Source: Nematostella vectensis
Taxonomy: Eukaryota; Cnidaria; Anthozoa; Actiniaria; Edwardsiidae
Direction of reading: 5' to 3'
NCBI RefSeq assembly: GCF_932526225.1
Contig: NC_064037.1
Span: 17,460,471-17,524,470 of the forward strand
Length of the DNA: 64,000 nt
In this document: positions 25,338-36,942 of the stretch, in pieces
Layout: every line of letters starts with the position of its first letter
How positions within the stretch are numbered: position 1 is the first letter of the stretch
The notes under the pieces: generated by a model
Told to the model about the DNA's origin: nothing
Databases searched by the model: none
What the model saw: the letters and a program-made list of their open reading frames with translations, nothing else
Position numbers and translations under genes: made by a program

Positions 25338-28300
25338 ATGGAGTTTGCAGGAATGAGCCGCCGTAGTTTTGCCATGGTTTTTCTAGTGTTCGCAACTGTC
25401 TGTGCCGGGCAAGACGGGCCAGTCCCTGTTATAATCTGGCATGGAATGGGTGAGTGAAAGGTTATAAGAGCCCTCTTTCCATAGTCAACCAACTCTTCCT
25501 CGTCTTCTATTTTTTCATTGGAGAAAAGAAACAGAATAAAAAGTCCAAGTGGTCAGCAGCAGTTTCAGTTAACAGTTCAGTTTTTATAGATGTTTTACTT
25601 TGGGTTACGTTTTGAAGTTACATTGTAAGACTGAGTGTGATGGTTGACCATTCCACCGCACAGACGCTACAGTCCACACACACACACTATGGCCCTGGGC
25701 AAACTGCGCCAGCACCCGTCAGCATTGCTGGCCCAGCAAGTTACGCCAGTGTGCAAACTGCCGAAACATGTCAGCATGTTGGTAATAAGTTCATGCTTGA
25801 CTTGTGTTTAATGCATGACAGGACCGAAGGCAACCCAAGACTCCATCATTTTACTTGTGTTTTCAAAAGGCAACCCGATATTTCGCTGGATTCCGGTTGA
25901 ATTCAGGTCTATTTCGTCCCCTGATGTTGTAGCGGTCGTCATTTTTATGACTACGAGTGATAAGAGGACGATAAAAAACAATGAATTTAATCTGATAATC
26001 AGAAAGTAGCATGTGGGATTGTGTTCTGCATGATACATTTTAGTTGTTTTAACTACCAAGAATTTGCTATGTTTTCTTTGATTATAGATGCGTTAATGTT
26101 TATTCTTTTTGAAATTACAGCATTATTTGGGCGCAAGCTATTTTCTCTATGGAAACGATGCAAATGAGCCCAGCATTGCTTGGTTCGTGTGCAAACTGCG
26201 CCAGCAAAGCTGTGATGTGCTCGAATGACCACGAGACAAAGGAGATGTTGGCGAAGTGCTGGCCAAAAGTTTGAGCTCAATCAAAATTTCCCCAACACAT
26301 GCCAGCACCAGCCAGCACCTACCATGACACGGTGTTCAACATTGCTGGGCTAATGTCTCGCCAGCAATGATAGCACAGTTTGCACAGGGCTTTACAGCTG
26401 CCATAACTCAGCCTTGTCTCTTTGCTAGGATAGGTGAAAAACAATGCTTGCACGACATTTTAGGAGTCCCTAGAAGGGCCAAGAGACTATTTACTTATCT
26501 CTATATCTACAAGATCACAATATTGTTAGAGATTTTAGCATTATTAAAAAAATCTAATTAGTCCCAGCGATAGAAAGTCCGCTTTTAGTTTCGGTCACAT
26601 AACATTTCCTGGGAAACATTTAAGAGTAAAGGCCATTTTACACTAGGCAATTTTTTCTAGGAATGATACATGGTTGTAATTTGTTTGCCACTCGTGATGC
26701 GCTCGCATTAAATTATAATTTACATTGATTGCCTACTTCTCCCAGGATAAATGAAGCATTTATTGATTGGCTAAATTCCTGAAATGGTTTTGCAAGCTGC
26801 ATTACAAGTTGCAAAAAAAACATGATACACAAGGCAATTATTTTGCCATTTTTCGGGACAGTTAAATTTTTTCGCAACTGGCAACGCAACAAAAAATTGC
26901 AAAAGTTACAAGTTGCAAACAGGGGATGTTACACACAATTTATTTTGCAATTCACAATGCAACAAAAATTGCTGTGCAAGTTGCAGAAAATGTTGCTTTG
27001 TGTAAAATGGCCTTTTGTAGAAGGGTAAATAGTTTTGTGCTCCAAGTATAAAAAAAATTAACAAAGGACATTATTTCTACAGTTAACAAAAGAAGTAAAA
27101 GGAGTTTACATAACACAACATCCACATTCTGGTTATTTTAGGTGACTCGTGCTGTAACCCTCTAAGTATGGGATCCATCAAAAGTTTGGTAGAGAAGAAC
27201 ATCCCAGGAGTTTATGTACGCTCTCTGATGATTGGCAACAATGTTATTGAGGTACACATAAGAATTTATGATTGGCAACAATGTTATTCAGGTAGACATA
27301 GGAGTTTAAGATTGGCAACAATGTTATTCAAGTACACATAGGAGTTAATGATTGGCGAAAAGGTTATTCAGGTACACATAAGAGGTTATGACTGGCAACA
27401 ATGTTATTCAGGTAGACATAAGAGGTTATGACTGGCAATGATGTTATTCAGGTACACATAAGAGGTTATGACTGGCAATGATGTTATTTAGGTACACATA
27501 AGAGGTTATGACTGGCAACAATGTTATTCAGGTACACATAAGAGGTTATGACTGGCAACAATGTTATTCAGGTACACATAAGAGGTTATGACTGGCAATG
27601 ATGTTATCCAGGTACACATAAGAGGTTATGGCTGGCAATGATGTTATCCAGGTACACATAAGAGGTTATGACTGGCAACGATGTTATTCAGGTACACATA
27701 AGAGGTTATGACTGGCAACGATGTTATTCAGGTACACATAAGAGGTTATGACTGGCAACAATGTTATTCAGGTACACATAAGAGGTTATGACTGGCAACG
27801 ATGTTATTCAGGTACACATAAGAGGTTATGACTGGCAACGATGTTATTCAGGTACACATAAGAGGTTATGACTGGCAACAATGTTATTCAGGTACAAATA
27901 GGAGTTTATGACTGGCAATGATGTTATTCAGGTACACATAAGAGGTTATGATTAGCAACGATGTTATTCAGGTACACTTAAGAGGTTATGACTGGCAATG
28001 ATGTTATCCAGGTACACATAAGAGGTTATGGTCGGTAACAATTTGATTGGGTACATGAGTGTTTATGTCCACTCTATGATGATTGATATCAATGTTCTTG
28101 AGTTGTGACTTAGCATTTGTCTATGCACATTGAAAAAGTGTACTGAGTACACATAAATCCCTTTTTTCTTTTAACAGGATACAGAAAATGGATTTCTTAT
28201 GAATGTGAATGACCAGGTACCTGTTTTACATTTTTTTCTGAAGGTGAAAGTTTGGGAAATGCAGTATAAAACAGAGCATTTCACATAGTAGTGTAATTGC

Positions 28301-31300
28301 AAAAATCTTTTTATCCTCTGGCATCTAATCACAGGTGGGGTGGACGGGAAGGGGAAGGGGAGGGGGTCAAAAGAATGTACAAAAAAAATTCTATTATTAT
28401 TTATTTCTACATTGAGAGTTACTGAGATGAATTATTTCCCTTCAGGTGGAGCAAGTTTGTGCTAAACTTGCTAAAGACCCCAAACTACAAAATGGATACA
28501 ATGCCATGGGTTTCTCACAGGGTGGACAGTTTCTGTGAGTTTAAAAAAATATTTAAAATTGTAAAAGCAGTGGGTCTATTCAAAGTTTCTTTGAGGATGT
28601 GACTGATAATTTAGAGTGAATGGTCTGTTAAATAGTACAGATTCTAAACTATGCCAGCGGTTGATGTTTTTGTCGGACCACCAATCAACTGGAAGTAACC
28701 TTGGCCTAACTAGATTTTTGGGCTGTCTTTATAATACACCAGAATACACCAGAATAACCAATTTTTAACAAAATTTGGGTAGTATACTTAACACAGCTTA
28801 AAACAGCCCAGAAATGCCCTGCTGGAATATTAAAGTGGATTTCTTCATCTCAAAAGGAAAAGCACAGTTAGACCTGAAACTTAAAGCTAAATATGTCATC
28901 ATCCAAATGCACTATTATTGTGTGACTTAGGCGGGCAGTTGCTCAGAGATGCCCCACGCCACCGATGCTGAATCTGATTAGTTTTGGTGGCCAGCACCAA
29001 GGCGTTTATGGGTTCCCGCACTGCCCTGGAGACAACAGCACACTGTGTAACTATGTCAGAGAGCTGCTCAACATTGGGGCCTATGTCAGGTGTGAAAGCA
29101 ATCTGTATTTTATGCAATTGATATGAAAATTCTACCTATTCTCCCTCATGACGCCACCATTGCAATCTCTAAGATTAGTATTTGATGCCATCAAATGCTA
29201 TGTATTTAAAAGCCCTTATAATATCTAATTGTACAAGACTGTGTTTTCCAAAAAAGATTATCCTTATTATATGATTAGTAATGCGACTTTTGTACATAAG
29301 ACTATAGCCCCTTGCAAACTGTTTCAACAAGCCATCCAACAGTTATTAGACTTTATTGAATGGCCATAATGGCCTTTTTGCCATCTCAATAAATCTGGTT
29401 GGATGCTGTTTAAGGGCGAGTTGAATGGATATCAAAAGGTGTGAATTTTCAACAGCCATTCTTTATTTCTATTGTTCTCAAGATTATTGCACAGAAGTCA
29501 GTGCCGCTTAGCCAGCTCATTTGTTTGACGCATGCATGTGCAGCCATCAAACTCAAGTTATTTTGTATGAAAATACTTTATGTATTTTCATTTTATAGGT
29601 GTTTCTGATAAATGTTTGTAACTTGGGTGGACTGGGGTGATTTTTGGCCTTTTGGTGTGAGAATCACCCCCCTCTACCTTTCTGGAGAGTCCCCCCTCAG
29701 GGGGTCTGTAGTTAATATCTAATCTTAATGGGTAAAATTTTGTAGATTTGAATCAAAAGTTTTTCCAGGGTAATCACAATGTTGTTTTTAAAAGCTGTAA
29801 AGAATGCACAAATTCATTGTTTTTGTTTTCTTTTGGTCAAATTGTGTCAAGCATACATTTTTCTATTGACTTAGTATTCTTTGATGCAGAACTGTCCCGT
29901 CAGTGCTTGTACTTATTGCAAATCTTTCGAAAATTTTTCTTGTATCCAAAATGCAGCCAAACCATGTCTGTTTAAAGAAAAAAGTTGAATCCGTTCACCA
30001 TGAACATAAAAATTTATTCAACTAGCCTTCCATAAAATCTAACAGATGTTGAGTGGCTTGTGGAAATCATTTGCCAGGGGCTTATGTTGCTAAACATATT
30101 TTTTGTGCTTAGTTTATCATTATTAATTATTAGTAATGCATCTTTTGCTTGCTTTTGCAGCTGGATTCAAGACCAGTAAGTAACGAAAAGAAAGCAGACA
30201 GTATTAGATGAAACCTATTAGACAGTCGTTTTTTTTTACCTCATGTTGTGACTGTTAAAGCAATCAGTAATATGATCTAAAACTATTTATTGTCCATAGT
30301 TTGGTCCAGGCAGAATACTGGCATGACTCCATGAATGAGAAAGAATACAGAGACAAAAGTATCTTCCTTGCTGATATTAATCAAGAAAAGGTAACTGTTT
30401 TTAAAAACTTGCTCTGAGATGCAAAATAATAATACTACTTACAGATGGGACCTGTAATTTTCACTCCCTTGTCTGGAAGTGATGTTGACAGTTGCCTGGG
30501 ATGACAATAGTCTATCCTGGGATGAACACGTGTCTATCCTGGGATGAACATGTGTCTATCCTGGGATGAACACGTGTCTATCCTGGGATGAACACGTGTC
30601 TATCCTGGGATCAACACGTGTCTATCCTGGGATCAACACGTGTCTGTCCTGGGATGAATATGTGTCTGTCCTGGGATGAATATGTGTCTGTCCTGGGATG
30701 ACAATAGTCTACCCTGGGATAAACACATGTCTGTCCTGGGATGACAATAGTCTACCCTGGGATGATCACGTGTCTATTCTGGGATGACAATAGTCTACCC
30801 TGGGATAAACACATGTCTGTCCTGGGATGACAATAGTCTACCCTGTGATGAACACGTGTCTATCCTGGGATGACAATAGTCTACCCTGGGATGAACATGT
30901 GTCTATCCTGGGATGACAATAGTCTACCCTGGGATGAACACGTGTCTATCCTGGGATGAACACGTGTCTGTCCTGGGATGACAATAGTCTACCCTGGGAT
31001 GAACACATGTCTGTCCTGGGATGACAATAGTCTACCCTGGGATGATCACGTGTCTATCCTGGGATGACAATAGTCTACCCTGTGATGAACACGTGTCTAT
31101 CCTGGGATGACAATAGTCTACCCTGGGATGAACACGTGTCTATCCTGGGAAGACAATAGTCTACCCTAGGATGAACACTTGTCTATCCTGGGATGACAAT
31201 AGTCTGTCCTGGGATCAACATGTGTCTATCCTGGGATGACAATAGTCTACCCTGGGATCAACATGTGTCTATCCTGGGATGAACACCTGTCTATCCTGGG

Positions 31301-34300
31301 ATGAACATGTGTCTATCCTGGGATGACAATAGTCTACCCTGGGATGAACACGTGTCTATCCTGGGATGAACACGTGTCTATCCTGGGATGAACTCGTGTC
31401 TATCCTGGGATGAACACGTGTCTATCCTGGGATGAACATGTGTCTGTCCTGGGATGACAATAGTCTATCCTGGGATGAAAATAGTCTATCCTGGGATGAA
31501 CACTTGTCTATCCTGGGATGAACATGTGTCTATCCTGGGATGAACACGTGTCTATCCTGGGATCAACACGTGTCTATCCTGGGATCAACATGTGTCTATC
31601 CTGGGATGAACACGTGTCTATCCTGGGATGAGCATGTGTCTATCCTGGGATGAGTATGTGTCTATCCTGGGGTGAACATGTGTCTATCCTGGGGTGAACG
31701 TGTGTCTGTCCTGGGGTGAACACATGTCTGTCCTGGGATGAACACGTGTCTGTCCTGGGATGAACACGTGTCTATCCTGGGATGAGCATGTGTCTATCCT
31801 GGGATGACAATAGTCTATCCTGAGATCAACATGTGTCTATCCTGGGATGACACGTGTCTATCCTGGGATGAACACATGTCTATCCTGGGATGAACACGTG
31901 TCTGTCCTAGGATGAACACGTGTCTGTCCTGGGATGAACACGTGTCTATCCTGGGATCAATATGTTTCTATCCTGGGATGAACATGTGTCTATCTTGGGA
32001 TGAACACTTGTCTATCCTGGGATGAACACGTGTCTATCCTGGGATGAGCATGTGTCTATCCTGGGATGACAATAGTCTATCCTGAGATCAACATGTGTCT
32101 ATCCTGGGATGACAATAGTCTACCCTGGGATGAACACGTGTCTATCCTGGGATGAACACGTGTCTATCCTGGGATGAACACGTGTCTATCCTGGGATGAA
32201 CATGTGTCTGTCCTGGGATGACAATAGTCTATCCTGGGATGAACACTTGTATATCCTGGGATGAACATGTGTCTATCCTGGGATGAACACGTGTCTATCC
32301 TGGGATCAACATGTTTCTATCCTGGGATGAACACGTGTCTAACCTGGGATGAGCATGTGTCTATCCTGGGATAAACATGTGTCTATCCTGGGATGAACAT
32401 GTGTCTATCCTGGGGTGAACATGTGTCTATCCTGGGCTGAACATGTGTCTATCCTGGGGTGAACACGTGTCTGTCCTTGTATGAACATGTGTCTGTCCTG
32501 GGATGAACATGTGTCTGTCCTGGGATGAACATGTGTCTGTCCTGGCATGAACATGTGTCTATCCTGGGATCAACATGTGTCTATCCTGGGATGAACATGT
32601 GTCTATCCTAGGGCAAACATGTGTCTATCCTGGGAAGAACATGTGTCTATCCTGGGATCAATATGTTTCTATCCTGGGATGAACATGTGTCTATCCTGGG
32701 ATCAATATGTTTCTATCCTGGGATGAACATGTGTCTATCCTGGTATGAACACTTGTCTATCCTGGGATCAACATGTGTCTATCCTGGGATGAACACGTGT
32801 CTATCCTGGGATCAACATGTGTCTATCCTGGGATCAACATGTGTCTATCCTGGTATGAACACTTGTCTATCCTGGGATCAACATGTGTCTGTCCTGGGAT
32901 GAACATGTGTCTATCCTGGGATCAACATGTGTCTATCCTGGGATGAACATGTGTCTATCCTAGGGCAAACATGTGTCTATCCTGGGAAGAACATGTGTCT
33001 ATCCTGGGATCAATATGTTTCTATCCTGGGATGAACATGTGTCTATCCTGGGATCAATATGTTTCTATCCTGGGATGAACATGTGTCTATCCTGGTATGA
33101 ACACTTGTCTATCCTGGGATCAACATGTGTCTATCCTGGGATGAACACGTGTCTATCCTGGGATGAGCATGTGTCTATCCTGGGATGACAATAGTCTATC
33201 CTGGGATCAACATGTGTCTATCCTGGGATGACAATAGTCTGTCCTGGGATGAACACGTGTCTATCCTGGGATGAACATGTGTCTATCCTGGGATGAACAC
33301 GTGTCTGTCCTAGGATGAACACGTGTCTGTCCTAGGATAAACATGTGTCTATCCTGGGATGAACATGTGTCTATCCTGGGGTGAACATGTGTCTATCCTG
33401 GGCTGAACATGTGTCTATCCTGGGGTGAACACGTGTCTGTCCTTGTATGAACATGTGTCTGTCCTGGGATGAACATGTGTCTGTCCTGGGATGAACACGT
33501 GCCTGTCCTGGGATGAACATGTGTCTATCCTGGGATCAACATGTGTCTATCCTGGGATGAACATGTGTCTATCCTAGGGCAAACATGTGTATATCCTGGG
33601 AAGAACATGTGTCTATCCTGGGATCAATATGTTTCTATCCTGGGATGAACATGTGTCTATCCTGGGATCAATATGTTTCTATCCTGGGATGAACATGTGT
33701 CTATCCTGGTATGAACACTGGTCTATCCTGGGATCAACATGTGTCTATCCTGGGATGAATACGTGTCTATCCTGGGATGAGCATGTGTCTATCCTGGGAT
33801 GACAATAGTCTATCCTGGGATCAACATGTGTCTATCCTGGGATGACAATAGTCTGTCCTGTGATGAACATGTGTCTATCCTGGGATTAACATGTGTCTAT
33901 CCTGGGATGACAATAGTCTGTCCTGGGATGAACACGTGTCTATCCTGGGATGAACATGTGTCTATCCTGGGATGAGCATGTGTCTATCCTGGGATGACAA
34001 TAGTCTATCCTGGGATGAACACATGTCTATCCTGGGATGAACACGTGTCTGTCCTAGGATGAACACGTGTCTGTCCTGGGATGAACACGTGTCTATCCTG
34101 GGATGAACACGTGTCTGTCCTGGGATGAACACGTGTCTGTCCTGGGATGAACACGTGTCTGTCCTGGGATGAACACGTGTCTGTCCTGGGATAAATACGT
34201 GTCGGTCCTGGGATGAACACGTATCTATCCTGGGATGAACACGTGTCTATCCTGGGATGAACACGTGTCTATCCTGAGATGAACATGTGACACATAGTCA

Positions 34301-36265
34301 AAAATATGTTTAGGGTTTTAATAAAGGATGATTTTCATTGTTGAAATTATTATTTATCTGTTTTTACGCTTATCCTTTTTTGTTATACTCTTTAATATTT
34401 TTAAATGCTTTACGAATATGTAATTATTATTTATTGTCGTGCTATATCTTTAGTTTACATTACAAAGATCGATTTTTGTATTGCAGACTAAGAATCCAAC
34501 TTACAAAGAGAATCTGATGAAGTTAAAGAATTTTGTGATGGTGATGTTTGCCAAGGACACCATGGTTGATCCCAAGGAATCTGAGGTACTGATAAAAACA
34601 TAAATTTACACCTTGTCTTGTTTAGGATGTTAGTGGAAGAGGGTACATCTAACTAGCTGTGGTATGTATTTTGAGCATTATCATGTGATTTTACCAGTTC
34701 AGCAACATCTTGCTTTTCAACAACATAAATGGTTTCACAGACTAGAAAGAGTAGATGTTAATTTCAGGTTGAAATAGATAACCTATGTTGAATTGAGTTC
34801 AATTTATTTCAATTCAAATCATTAATATTATAGGGATGAAAGAGCCATTAAAATCACATAAAACTTATTATCAGGAATACAAAGTAATGTCTGATTACCA
34901 ATATTTTATTTTTACAGTGGTTCGGCTTTTACAAGCCTGGGCAAGGCAAGGAGTTGATGACATTGCAAGAGAGCCTGCTTTATAAAGAGGTACACTTACT
35001 TTGATTGTCAACAGGGATGCCAGTCTCTATAACTCTAGACAACTTTATAACTCTAAGTATTTTACATTGTACTCTCTATCTTGATCCTAATTGGCTAAGT
35101 GCATGCTTTACTTTGAAAGTCACACAATCTGAAGGTGTGATTCACCTGATGACGGGAAAATGACTTGATGTTTCCAATAAGCTCATTTCACATTAAGTAA
35201 GGCGGAAAATTCCCCTAAGTACTTAGTTATATCAAACAAAATATCAATTAATGCAACTTTTTTTTATTGATGCGACTTTTTGTAAAGAGTCATTGAAATT
35301 TGAGCTTTTCTTCTTTGAGTTCATACATAGCCCAAGGATAATCAAGGAAGAAATTATTTTAAAAAGCCAAAATCTGGGTATGTGCATTTCGGCCTCACAT
35401 TATTTGTGTTTTTAAAATGGAAAATTAGTCCGGAATACAAGGAACTGATGGCCATTGTAAGAAATTGTATCATCTCTCAGAAGTGTGCATGTTCAGGGTT
35501 TTTCCGTCATGTCCCTGACACCACTTGTCTCAACATTGACTCTTCTGGATTTCACAAATACCACAATCCAATCAAATGCTTTTAATCCCCAGGGTTTCTT
35601 AGTATTTTTAGGGGCACAAACCTTTACTTTAGAATTTTTGTGCAGGAAGGGAACACTGCTTGTTTCTGTTATGATCCAGCCTATTTGTAAAATTATGGTC
35701 AGTGGGTGCTTCAATTTTGTTGCAACAACAAAAGAAACAAGCTCACATCCATGTACCGACACGCCAGCAAATTCGTTTTGAGCAATCTGAAATAATCTAT
35801 AAGGTCCTTTAAATCTAAACCATTCTTCACCTGACAAGAGAAGTAAAAGATGTTTCTTTCACAGCACCCTTGTTATGTAACATGTGTCACATCTAACTCC
35901 ATACCTGCCAACCCCAAACTTTAAATAACAGATTTTTTAGGGAGAAAGGGTAGGGGGACGGGGGGTTTGTAAATCTCCCCTACCACCCATATTTTATGCT
36001 CCTCTTTTTTGTATATTGTGTATATATTGGTTGGGTAATTATCTGCGTAATGAGCTTTGTTGGGAACTCACTCACCATCATATTAAATCCCTCCACCCCC
36101 TTGTGGTTATTCAAACTGATTAAGTTTTTGTTTTCATACAAGGATTGGCTTGGGCTCCAAGTCATGGACAAGGCTGGAAAACTCCACTTCCTATCTGCAG
36201 ATGGTGACCATTTAAGATTCACAAACGAGTTTTTCATCAAAGAGATTATCCCATTTTTAAAGTGA
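25338..36265 (+). CDS. PPT1: Palmitoyl-protein thioesterase 1, complete
   Basis: Ten exons: 25338-25449, 27142-27251, 28178-28216, 28446-28534, 28931-29089, 30161-30175, 30300-30390, 34487-34585, 34918-34989 and 36143-36265. They sum to 909 bp and give 302 residues, close to the ~306 of mammalian PPT1. The enzyme removes S-palmitoyl groups from proteins in lysosomes. A hydrophobic signal peptide is followed by [16 protein letters not shown], the serine-hydrolase motif GFSQGG (Ser111), [30 protein letters not shown] (Asp233) and GDH (His285). These correspond to the family catalytic triad, so the enzyme should be active. An NST glycosylation sequon follows CPGD. Exon 6 is only 15 nt. Introns 1, 2 and 7 contain MITE-like elements, a 40-bp exon-derived array and a 3.8-kb array respectively. 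Confidence 0.96.
25692..26390. mobile_element. Inverted-repeat element (MITE-like), ~700 bp, in PPT1 intron 1
   Basis: The left end GCCCTGGGCAAACTGCGCCA mirrors the right end, which on the plus strand reads AGTTTGCACAGGGC ending at 26390. Inner sequence is also mirrored around CAGCATTGCTGG and CCAGCAATG. The CCCTG...CAGGG termini resemble hAT-type ends, but I see no convincing target-site duplication. No transposase is encoded. Further CAGCA/TGCTGG motifs recur inside. Confidence 0.6.
26628..27016. mobile_element. Short inverted-repeat element (MITE-like), ~390 bp
   Basis: The left terminus AAAGGCCATTTTACAC (26628) is mirrored at the right by GTGTAAAATGGCCTTTT (ending 27016). The interior is AT-rich with many GCAA/TTGC motifs that could fold. 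GTA flanks both sides loosely, and no family is assigned. It lies in PPT1 intron 1, ~125 bp before exon 2. Confidence 0.65.
27230..28055 (+). repeat. 40-bp x~21 array copied from PPT1 exon 2 end and donor
   Basis: Copies start every 40 bp from 27230. The first is the true 3' end of exon 2 (ATTGGCAACAATGTTATTGA then G|GTACACATA). Downstream copies keep the exon-like ATTGGCAACAATGTTATTCAG followed by GTACACATAAGAGG, so nearly every unit retains a CAG|GTACAC donor. The last unit, near 28030, is degenerate. The array makes up most of PPT1 intron 2. Confidence 0.95.
28059..28100 (+). repeat. Diverged extra copy of PPT1 exon 2 3' end
   Basis: GTTTATGTCCACTCTATGAT and the bases after it match exon 2 (27211-27251) at most positions and would encode [14 protein letters not shown] against [14 protein letters not shown]. 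The donor after the copy is lost (GAGTTG instead of GAGGTA). It reaches further into the exon than the 40-bp units do. Confidence 0.7.
28535..28930. other. PPT1 intron 4, nothing notable
   Basis: Ordinary AT-rich intron with a short local direct repeat (CCAGAATACACCAGAATA near 28739-28756). No other structure seen. Confidence 0.6.
29090..30160. other. PPT1 intron 5, with one imperfect hairpin
   Basis: About 1.07 kb, AT-rich. The only structure I see is an imperfect fold-back with arms near 29333-29364 and 29380-29405 (CATCCAAC...AATGGC against GCCATC...GTTGGATG). Confidence 0.5.
30478..34290. repeat. 3.8-kb array of ~22-bp units rich in CACGTG, PPT1 intron 7
   Basis: The unit is about 22 bp: TCCTGGGATGAACACGTGTC plus TA. 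Common variants carry CATGTG, TGACAATAG or TCAACATG in place of the middle. There are roughly 170 copies. Longer blocks recur: the segment with GGGCAAACATGTG and GGAAGAACATG appears near 32610, 32962 and 33576, giving higher-order periods of ~352 and ~614 bp. Dozens of units contain the E-box palindrome CACGTG. Open frames inside arise because three 22-bp units span 22 codons; they are not genes. Confidence 0.96.
34990..36142. other. PPT1 intron 9, nothing notable
   Basis: A 1.15-kb intron without tandem arrays or mirrored ends that I can see. Overlapping short open frames on both strands near 35382-35837 lack codon structure or family resemblance. Confidence 0.55.
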
Positions 36266-36742
36266 TATCTTCTGGCATAGAGGAATCATATATCAAATCA
36301 ATCTCCAAATTTAACACAAAATACCTTATCAAACATAATGATTATTACTAAATCGTTCACCATAAAACAACTAATCAATTGTTTATTGCCAGAAGTTGAT
36401 TAAAAAAACAGTATCCTACTCAAACAAGCCGTCTGAAACCTACATCTCTACTTCAGATTGGCAATGCTATAAGAATGCCAACTACTGTTGTATAAATAGG
36501 AATTGAAGTGAAAGAAGGCAAATTTTGCTTGATGCTCCACTACTACATAACTGGATGATTTTGGTTATGAATAAGATGTATTAATTAGAATTACACCTAA
36601 AACTTATTTGAAGCACTACTATGGATCTTTTTTTTGTTAGGGAATGCAAAACTGACCTTTATCTACCCAAGCATTATTGTTTTTATGAATAATATGAACA
36701 AATAGATAATGCATATGAATGTAAATGCACTATAAAAATGTG

Positions 36743-36759
36743 TTTATTTTTACAATAAA
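36743..36759. terminator. Abutting poly(A) signals of PPT1 and the reductase
   Basis: AATAAA on the plus strand at 36754-36759 follows the PPT1 stop by ~490 bp. On the minus strand AATAAA lies at 36748-36743, ~195 bp past the reductase stop. The two convergent genes probably end in the same short interval, so their 3' ends may overlap. Confidence 0.55.
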
Positions 36760-36942
36760 AGTCTTTTGATACCTTTGGTATCAGCAAAAATTATTATTCC
36801 TTCATAAATATAACAATAATAAAAATGTTCTAGTAATTGCTGTTATTTTTTTCTATAAAGTGCATTATATATAATATATTACAATTTCTCACATGTTTCA
36901 ATGCTAGATAAAACTGTACTTCAATTAGTTTTAATCACCAGA

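Noticed and set aside
29333-29405. MicroRNA precursor
   Set aside because: The stem is interrupted by a large bulge and short; no support beyond an imperfect inverted repeat.
32621-34220. Several 70-90 codon frames ([24 protein letters not shown])
   Set aside because: Arise from the 22-bp PPT1 intron array and occur on both strands; no gene structure.
35382-35837. Overlapping 67-114 codon frames in PPT1 intron 9
   Set aside because: Mutually overlapping on both strands, no domain resemblance, no splice logic.
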